A stretch of 60,038 nucleotides of DNA from Bacteroidetes bacterium UBA4416 (GTDB lineage: Bacteria > Bacteroidota > Bacteroidia > B-17B0 > Aurantibacillaceae). Position numbers and translations under genes: made by a program. Below the pieces are notes generated by a model, which saw nothing but the letters and a program-made list of their open reading frames with translations, did not search any database and was not told the origin of the DNA. Location of the stretch: the NCBI GenBank assembly GCA_002390745.1, contig DGQK01000063.1:228562-288599 (forward strand). The letters are read 5' to 3'. Below are positions 54,396 to 60,038 of this stretch, piece by piece (position 1 is the stretch's first letter; each line of letters opens with the position of its first letter).

Positions 54396-57300
54396 CTAAT
54401 TAAATCTAAAGCCTATGCTTGCCGACAGGTTCCGGGTCAAATCCGTCACCTTTTTCAGCTCTGCCGGCTGCATCTCTTCAACAGGCGTATCTATTGAGTC
54501 TGTCATGTATTCCATCAACCTGAAAAAATACTTCTCCATTTCTTCAATGTCTGCCCTGCTGTACATTCCGGTTTTGTAGTGCAGGCGGATCCGGATCTCG
54601 TCGTCGAGTTGTATGGCCACCACCTCGAGGTTGTAGCGGGATGTTTTATCTTCCATTTCAATATCTGAGGAACTGATCTCCAGGTCGTTCAAGGCGATGT
54701 CCACGATGCTTCGGCTTACCTCTCTCTGGTCTGCCAGCGTCAGGGAAAAATCGAAGAGCTGGGCATCTGAGCCCGCCAGCCCACGCAAATCCTTTAAGAT
54801 CAGGTTACCCGAATACAAGCTGTACCTGAGGCTTTCCATAATTTCCTCACGGCTGTCTTCCAGGACTTCCCGCAATGTTTTTTTCTTATGCAATACCGCA
54901 TATACCGGAACGGGATTTACAAAATAGCCGATGATCTCCTCCAGCTCCGGTCTCACGCGCATGGAGCCCGGCGTACCGATGATCAGCTGTTCTCTGCCAT
55001 AATACTTCGAAAGGATGATTTTGAACAGGGTGTACAAACAGGTAAAAACCGTCAGGTTATGTGCCTGGCTTAACGCATTCAACTGCCGGGTCATGCCTGA
55101 ATCCAGCACAAGCGTATACCCTTCACCGGCAGGGTCTGCAACCGGTTTTTGCGCATGAAAACTTTTATATTCCAGCAGTTTATCGTGCCAGTAAGCTTTG
55201 TATTTCTGCAAATGGTTTTCATGGATCAGTTTATTGTACCATTCTGAAAAGTCCTTGTATTGCCATGCGGCCAGGTCCTTTGAGGTCTCTCTTCCCTCTG
55301 ACAAACTCTTATAGGCAGAAAACACCTCGTTCAATAAAATCCGGATGGAAGCGGCATCGAATATGATATGATGGATGGAGAAAACGCAATAATGCGTTAC
55401 ACCTGTATAGAACAGCTTCAGACGAAAGAGCGGCGTCTGCTCAATATTGATTTCACGGCTCATCTCCGCCTGGATATATTCCCGGACGTATTGTTCCGGC
55501 TGGCTCATGCCCGAAAGGTCATCTGCGTTTAAGTTTAATGCCGGCGTTTCATGGATCTTCTGATAGGCTTCGCCCTGGTATTCCGTAAACGATGTTCTTA
55601 AAATCTCGTGCTTGTTTATCGCCGCATGAAAGGCGGCTTCCAGCCTCTTACTGTCCAGGCTCCCGGTGATCCTGAAATGAAAGACCTGGTTGTAAGCAAT
55701 GCGCTGCCCCATTTTATGGGCCAGCCATAAGGGCTCCTGATGAGCGCTTAAGCGGTACAGCGCACTCTCCGTCGCGCGGAGCATAGATGGTAAGGCCTGC
55801 TCCATTGCCCGATCGATGAAAGCAGCCAGCTGATGGAGTTGCGGATACTCAAAAATGTCGGCCACCTGCAATTCCACCTGGAACTCATTGGCGACTGCGG
55901 CCATAATCCTCATTGCTTTAATGCTTTGTCCGCCAAGCTCAAAGAAATTGGCTTTGAGATCAACCGACTCCATTTCCAGAACTGTCTTCCATATTTCAGC
56001 AAGCACAAGCTCTGTGGGCGTTTTCGGGAGCTCCCCCTCTTCAACAACCGCCGAATGATGCGGCAGCCGGCTGGCATCAATTTTCCCGTTGGCGTTGACA
56101 GGGAAATGCTCCACCTGCACTATGAAAGAAGGGATCATGTATTCGGGTAAGGACCGTGATAATTCTTTTTTCAAATCAGCGGCCGGAATAGTTCCCTGAT
56201 AATAGCCTACCAGCATCTTATTCCCATCAGCCTCATCTTCTGCTTTTACAAAGCCGTTGCTTACGCCCTGCACGTTCAATAACGCATTCAGGACCTCGCC
56301 CATTTCCACCCGGTAGCCACGTATCTTGCATTGCCCGTCTTTTCTTCCTTTAAATACCAGATCTCCGTTTGCGTCAAGCTCACCAAAATCACCGGTTCTG
56401 TATGCATAAAGATGACCGAGCGAAGGGATGGACACAAAGCGTTCTTTCGTGAGGGCTTCGTTGTTCAGATAACCGCCGGCTACCCCATTGCCCGCGATAA
56501 AAATCTCTCCTTCCACAAAAGGATACACCACGTGCCCGTGCTTATCAAGAACAAAAACAGCACGGCCATCAATTGGTTTTCCTATAGGAACATTGGTTGC
56601 CTGCGGCTCAAGCTCGTGTATTACATAAAAGGTGGCGAACACAGTCGTTTCTGTCGGGCCATACATGTGTACCAGGCAACCCGGCCTGCAATGGGCAAGT
56701 GCTTTCCTCACGTGGCTTACCGACACCTCCTGCCCGCCAAAATAGATCTTCTCAAACTGCCTAAACAGCTCCGGTGATGTATTGACCAGCTCATTGAATA
56801 AAGCCGTTGTAATAAACATCACATCAATTCCTTGCTCAACGATATAAGCCTTCAACAGGGTGCTGCTCAATACGTCATTGGTTTCAGGCACATACAGATG
56901 CCCTCCGTTTAAAAATGTGGAGAAGATATCGAATACAGAACCATCGAAGCTGTAGCTGGACAGCTGTAAAACGCGGCTGCCGTTCCTAACAACATTGTAG
57001 CTGTTATTAACAACAAGGTTTACGATTGACTGATGCGATACGCTCACGCCTTTGGGGTTTCCTGTGGACCCGGAAGTGTACATGATATAGGCTATCGCAT
57101 CCTTATCGATTGAAACAGTTTCCATTTCTTCGTCCGAATGAAAGACTGTAGCATCATCATCCAGGGAAATAACAGTGATCCTGCTTTCAATCGCTTTACT
57201 CTTAAAAGAGGAATCGCACAGGATCAGATCAGGCGCCGCATCGCCTAAGATAAATTCGGTTCTGGATTTTGGCGATTTCGGATCGATGGGCACATAGGCG

Positions 57301-58226
57301 GCCCCGCATTTCAATACCGCAAAAACAGAGATATAAATGAGCTCTGAGCGCTCGAAACATAAGGCTACCCTGCATCCGGAGCCAATTCCCATCTGTGTTT
57401 TCAGGTGAGCGGCCAATGCGTTTATTTTATCGGAAAGCTCCCGATAGTTATACTGTTGATTTTTATACGTTAAAGCCGGTAAGTGTGCCGAACGGATAAC
57501 CTGAGCCTCAAACAACCCGATGACGGAGCTTTCTAAAGGACGGCGTATTGCCGGGGTATCCGACAACAGGCGCTTCAGTTCCTCATCCGTATACCAGGGA
57601 ATGGATGTTATTACGGTGTCGGGCTCGTTTAAAAAGGACAGGAATTGCATCACCAGTTTTACGAAGCCCTGATCCAACGGCCGTTGTGTGTGCTGGTTGT
57701 CGTAAAGGCCAAGCACAACGCCATCCTGTGATATATCAACCCTGAGAATGAAACGGCATCTGTTGAGCGCTGTGACGGATGTATGAAGCTGCGGGCAATA
57801 AACACCCATCGTGGTATGCATGTTTCCGGACTCTGTTTCGTCAATGGTTTTCAGGTAATTCTGAAGACGGTAAGTGTTAACGATCTCTTTCCCCTGCTGT
57901 TGTATTACCGCTTTCAGGCTGGCATCACCGCTCATCTCAAATATAAACGGTACTGCTTCTTCCGGATCAGGCTCATCGTTCTTTTTCAGGAAAGGAGTGT
58001 AAAAGGCAATGGCATCCTGCTGCGAATACTTTGACAAAGCCAGTTCGACCACCGTCAGCAAAAGGACAAAACGGTTGAGATCGCCGGTTCCGACAATCTT
58101 ATCCATTTTTTGCAATACGTCTGCAGGAACATGCTCCGCCTGCATACCGGAAGCCCCTTTATTTTCAGGGAACCTGGCTTCAAAACGGATACCGGTGCTG
58201 TATTTATCCAGAAAAAAACGATCCAT
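54396..58226 (-). CDS. NRPS: orphan C-lobe, A (Ile/Leu-like), PCP, C
   Basis: The protein has 1276 residues. Residues 1-225 resemble only the C-terminal lobe of a condensation domain and have no HHxxxDG motif. The A domain follows at about 230-745, with YTSGSTGNPKG, YGPTETT, YRTGDF and NGKID motifs. Its hand-read code is D-G-F-F-Y-G-M-V-F-K, close to Ile/Leu codes. The PCP at about 750-830 carries GGQSIKA. A C domain fills about 845-1250 with HHIIFDA, where Ala replaces the usual last Gly. The C domain that would feed this A domain probably ends the previous synthetase gene. The CmlA-like hydroxylase gene directly upstream suggests that this carrier-bound residue is beta-hydroxylated. The terminal C domain faces another C domain at the start of the next protein, which is odd. 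The TAG stop is one base before the next ATG. Confidence 0.9.
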   Translation of the reverse strand: MDRFFLDKYSTGIRFEARFPENKGASGMQAEHVPADVLQKMDKIVGTGDLNRFVLLLTVVELALSKYSQQDAIAFYTPFLKKNDEPDPEEAVPFIFEMSGDASLKAVIQQQGKEIVNTYRLQNYLKTIDETESGNMHTTMGVYCPQLHTSVTALNRCRFILRVDISQDGVVLGLYDNQHTQRPLDQGFVKLVMQFLSFLNEPDTVITSIPWYTDEELKRLLSDTPAIRRPLESSVIGLFEAQVIRSAHLPALTYKNQQYNYRELSDKINALAAHLKTQMGIGSGCRVALCFERSELIYISVFAVLKCGAAYVPIDPKSPKSRTEFILGDAAPDLILCDSSFKSKAIESRITVISLDDDATVFHSDEEMETVSIDKDAIAYIMYTSGSTGNPKGVSVSHQSIVNLVVNNSYNVVRNGSRVLQLSSYSFDGSVFDIFSTFLNGGHLYVPETNDVLSSTLLKAYIVEQGIDVMFITTALFNELVNTSPELFRQFEKIYFGGQEVSVSHVRKALAHCRPGCLVHMYGPTETTVFATFYVIHELEPQATNVPIGKPIDGRAVFVLDKHGHVVYPFVEGEIFIAGNGVAGGYLNNEALTKERFVSIPSLGHLYAYRTGDFGELDANGDLVFKGRKDGQCKIRGYRVEMGEVLNALLNVQGVSNGFVKAEDEADGNKMLVGYYQGTIPAADLKKELSRSLPEYMIPSFIVQVEHFPVNANGKIDASRLPHHSAVVEEGELPKTPTELVLAEIWKTVLEMESVDLKANFFELGGQSIKAMRIMAAVANEFQVELQVADIFEYPQLHQLAAFIDRAMEQALPSMLRATESALYRLSAHQEPLWLAHKMGQRIAYNQVFHFRITGSLDSKRLEAAFHAAINKHEILRTSFTEYQGEAYQKIHETPALNLNADDLSGMSQPEQYVREYIQAEMSREINIEQTPLFRLKLFYTGVTHYCVFSIHHIIFDAASIRILLNEVFSAYKSLSEGRETSKDLAAWQYKDFSEWYNKLIHENHLQKYKAYWHDKLLEYKSFHAQKPVADPAGEGYTLVLDSGMTRQLNALSQAHNLTVFTCLYTLFKIILSKYYGREQLIIGTPGSMRVRPELEEIIGYFVNPVPVYAVLHKKKTLREVLEDSREEIMESLRYSLYSGNLILKDLRGLAGSDAQLFDFSLTLADQREVSRSIVDIALNDLEISSSDIEMEDKTSRYNLEVVAIQLDDEIRIRLHYKTGMYSRADIEEMEKYFFRLMEYMTDSIDTPVEEMQPAELKKVTDLTRNLSASIGFRFN
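57550..58226 (-). other. Orphan C-terminal lobe of a condensation domain
   Basis: Residues 1-225 of the NRPS at 58226 align by eye with only the second half of C domains. The stretch LNRFVLLLTVVELALSKY matches the usual FMxLLAxxxALLxRY helix. The later RLQNYLK region matches the usual YPFDxLV region. The donor-side lobe with HHxxxDG is absent, so condensation activity is not expected. Its place, before an A-PCP unit and next to a CmlA-like hydroxylase gene, makes a protein-contact role plausible. That role is inference. Confidence 0.65.
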
Positions 58227-58236
58227 GGCCGGTGCT

Positions 58237-59844
58237 TTAATTTAACTGATGTGTTGGTACAAATAATTCTTTCGTTCCGAATAACCTTTCTGCGGTGATA
58301 CCCAATTTACCGCATTCCGCTATCAATTTATCCGATTCAACAATGGCATAGGATTCATCGGTATATTTTATACTGGAAATGTATTTTATCCATGGCTCTG
58401 CGCCCATCGCATAGACGAATACGTTTTTGCATTGCAGGGTATGAATGATGCTCATTGCTTTTTCATAGTTCGAGCCATTGAGTCTTCGCTTCTGGTCTTT
58501 CTTGTATTCCAGCGCCTGAAATCTTAACGGGCCGTAGAGCCAGCTCATCGGAGCTCCCTCACACTCCATCCCGATAAACAGCATATCAATGCTTCCATAC
58601 AGTTTGTACAGGTGCTCGTACAATCTGTTTTCAATGTTGTTGGAGTCGGCAAGGAACATCACCTTGTAATTGTTCAGCTGCACGAGGTAACCCGATTTGC
58701 AGGAGATGTCCAGGTCTCCGTGCTCTCCCATAAAAGGGATGCCGTGGATCTTTCCATCCGGAATGTTTATCTGCTCCAGGTTATCGATCTCCACCACATT
58801 TTTAAATCCGATCTGATTCAGCATGGTTTTCAGGTTTCCGTTTTGCAGTGAACGGCCGTCCGATTTGGGAACAATAAACTGCTTCACTTTATGACGCAAT
58901 TGCAGAATCGTTTCGATCAGGATATGATCCTGGTGATTGTGCGTGATCAGGACGTAATCAATTTCATCGGGCAGATCTTTATAGGTCAGGCGCTCTACCT
59001 CGGCCTCGTATTCGTAGCTGATCACAGGATCTACCAGGATGCTGCAACTTTTTGTTTCTACGAGGATGCAGGCATGCCCGAAGTAACGGGTCCTTATCCC
59101 CTCTTTTGTATATCTCTCGTAGGTATATGGTTTTTCATGCGTGAAAAACGATTGAAAAAGCGCTTCATCTTCGGCCCGTATATTCAGGGTGCTCCTCAAC
59201 CCACTGTAGGAGGCAGGAACCGTGAGCATGCTGTATAAGGTATCAATGGCTTTGCTTTTGAAAGGAAGATTCAACATGATCTTTCCTTCCTGCGGGATCC
59301 GGGGCGTGCTGAATACAAAAGGCCTGTCGTCATTATCCACCAGGTACATCTGTATGGTTTGCAAATCTTCTCTGTAAAATTCGCTATGGTAAAGCAAGGC
59401 TTCGAAAAAACGGATAGACGGCTGGTCATTCAGGTCGTATACCAGCTCAACATACCCTTTCAGCTTTTCCGGGATTTTCTTATACAGCTCCTCCATACTA
59501 TCTCCATTTGCTTCCTGTTTCAACAGGCCCTCCAGCTCTTTGATGGAGGCGGCAAAAGCGAGCAGATCCGTTTCCTGTTTTGTTTTTTCCAGCAGATCCT
59601 TGATCTCTTCCAGGCATTGCCCGTTGTAGTCGATAAACGGCCCGCCGAGCATCTTCGGATTCTTTACCGCCTCGGCATGGGCTTTGGGCATCATCAGATA
59701 AGAGGACATGATGGGAATATTTCTGTTTGCCATATACATAGCGCTTGTTACAGGCGAAATAAGCTGGGCCCAGGCATACCAGCTGGCTACTAAGGGTTCC
59801 AACACAAAATTGGGCTTCAGGTAAACTAAATCATTGTCTTTCAT
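58237..59844 (-). CDS. CmlA-type diiron beta-hydroxylase acting on a carrier-bound amino acid
   Basis: This 535-residue protein has an N-terminal domain of about 245 residues followed by a metallo-beta-lactamase-fold domain. The metal motif HNHQDH lies at residues 302-307. The usual next metal histidine is replaced by Glu374 in GEHGD, and Asp400 follows in LADSNN. CmlA, the chloramphenicol-pathway hydroxylase of 532 residues, has the same arrangement three residues later as I recall it, including its Glu ligand. This points to a dinuclear iron oxygenase rather than a zinc hydrolase. Family members use O2 and an external reductant to hydroxylate the beta carbon of an aminoacyl group on a PCP. 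The gene sits 10 bases upstream of an A-PCP unit with an Ile/Leu-like code, so that aminoacyl-PCP is the best guess for its substrate. A plain hydrolase role is less likely. The start is an ATG 12 bases after the previous stop. Confidence 0.82.
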   Translation of the reverse strand: MKDNDLVYLKPNFVLEPLVASWYAWAQLISPVTSAMYMANRNIPIMSSYLMMPKAHAEAVKNPKMLGGPFIDYNGQCLEEIKDLLEKTKQETDLLAFAASIKELEGLLKQEANGDSMEELYKKIPEKLKGYVELVYDLNDQPSIRFFEALLYHSEFYREDLQTIQMYLVDNDDRPFVFSTPRIPQEGKIMLNLPFKSKAIDTLYSMLTVPASYSGLRSTLNIRAEDEALFQSFFTHEKPYTYERYTKEGIRTRYFGHACILVETKSCSILVDPVISYEYEAEVERLTYKDLPDEIDYVLITHNHQDHILIETILQLRHKVKQFIVPKSDGRSLQNGNLKTMLNQIGFKNVVEIDNLEQINIPDGKIHGIPFMGEHGDLDISCKSGYLVQLNNYKVMFLADSNNIENRLYEHLYKLYGSIDMLFIGMECEGAPMSWLYGPLRFQALEYKKDQKRRLNGSNYEKAMSIIHTLQCKNVFVYAMGAEPWIKYISSIKYTDESYAIVESDKLIAECGKLGITAERLFGTKELFVPTHQLN

Positions 59845-59856
59845 GGTCTGATTGTA

Positions 59857-60038
59857 TCAAAAATTAAACTGTATATCATCTATGCTTTCTTCTTTTATGC
59901 TGTGCCCGGGCAGTTCCAGGGCAATGTCGCCGATATGTACATCAGGGTTCAGGAGCACTTCCCTGATCACTGCCTGCATATTGGCAGCCAGCGTTTCCAC
60001 TGTTTTTTTGGTATAGAGGGCCGTATCATAGCGGATCG
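59857..60038 (-). CDS. NRPS, C-terminal end of a condensation domain (partial)
   Basis: This is the last 60 codons of a gene that continues beyond the right edge of the window; its stop is a TGA at 59859-59857. The short translation contains the pattern YDTALYTKKTVETLA followed by LLNPDVHIGDIAL. This matches the end of the C-terminal lobe of NRPS condensation domains, where other C domains in this window read like YNTDLY...TIE...LL. The protein therefore ends in a C domain with no following A domain. The partner A-PCP unit probably starts the NRPS at 58226, giving a module split between C and A as at 11753/11750. Twelve bases separate it from the hydroxylase gene, so it belongs to the same operon. 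Substrates and the rest of the protein cannot be judged from this fragment. Confidence 0.85.
   Translation of the reverse strand, partial: IRYDTALYTKKTVETLAANMQAVIREVLLNPDVHIGDIALELPGHSIKEESIDDIQFNF

Noticed and set aside
152..59793. Many open frames on the plus strand, up to about 240 codons
   Set aside because: They lie opposite large NRPS/PKS genes with clear domain motifs, have no recognisable domains and arise from the codon use of the minus strand.
58237..59844. Metallo-beta-lactamase-fold protein as a hydrolase or editing thioesterase
   Set aside because: The long N-terminal domain and the Glu in place of the metal His fit the CmlA oxygenase family better.

Overview
The window is the inside of one very large non-ribosomal peptide synthetase / polyketide synthase (NRPS-PKS) operon. 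All eleven genes lie on the minus strand and are transcribed from position 60038 towards position 1. Junctions are tight: overlaps of 1 to 8 bases or gaps of 1 to about 25 bases. No promoter, operator, transporter, regulator, RNA gene, mobile element or CRISPR array is visible. The 5' end of the operon lies beyond 60038. No stretch over 300 bases lacks a gene. The moderate GC content, few strong Shine-Dalgarno motifs and the style of the NRPS domains suggest a Bacteroidota genome, probably Chitinophagaceae. This is an inference from style, not a proven assignment.

Layout in order of transcription: the 3' end of an upstream synthetase ending in a condensation (C) domain (60038-59857); a CmlA-type diiron beta-hydroxylase (59844-58237); NRPS with C-lobe, A, PCP, C (58226-54396); NRPS with A-subdomain remnant, C, A, PCP, sulfotransferase, C, FkbH, PCP (54394-46490); NRPS with C, A, PCP (46493-43104); PKS with KS, AT, ACP (43111-40112); five-module NRPS (40112-24027); hybrid with C, A, PCP, KS, AT, KR, ACP, C, A, PCP, C (24034-11753); terminal NRPS with A, PCP, C, A, PCP, C, A, PCP, TE (11750-2841); type II thioesterase (2833-2126); Sfp-type phosphopantetheinyl transferase (2120-1431); FAD/NAD(P)-binding flavoprotein (1405-35).

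I read the A-domain ten-residue codes by hand against the PheA positions. In assembly order the visible line would use: Ile/Leu-like (possibly beta-hydroxylated), Thr (with an in-line sulfotransferase), glycerate (FkbH), Val, malonate (no reduction), Ile, Thr, Cys-like, Asn, unknown, unknown, malonate (ketoreduced), Val, Ile, unknown, Ala, then release by the TE. That is 13 A domains, 2 KS modules, 1 FkbH module and 16 carrier domains. No epimerisation domain was seen.

The most unusual parts are at the front of the line. A CmlA-like hydroxylase sits beside an A-PCP unit that carries an orphan C-terminal C-domain lobe. A sulfotransferase is built in after a threonine carrier domain. An FkbH domain occupies the place of an A domain inside an elongation module. 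Two C domains meet across a subunit border with only an A-subdomain fossil between them. Together these suggest a depsipeptide-like product with statine-type and beta-keto units and possibly a dehydrated or sulfated threonine. The compound itself cannot be named from the sequence.
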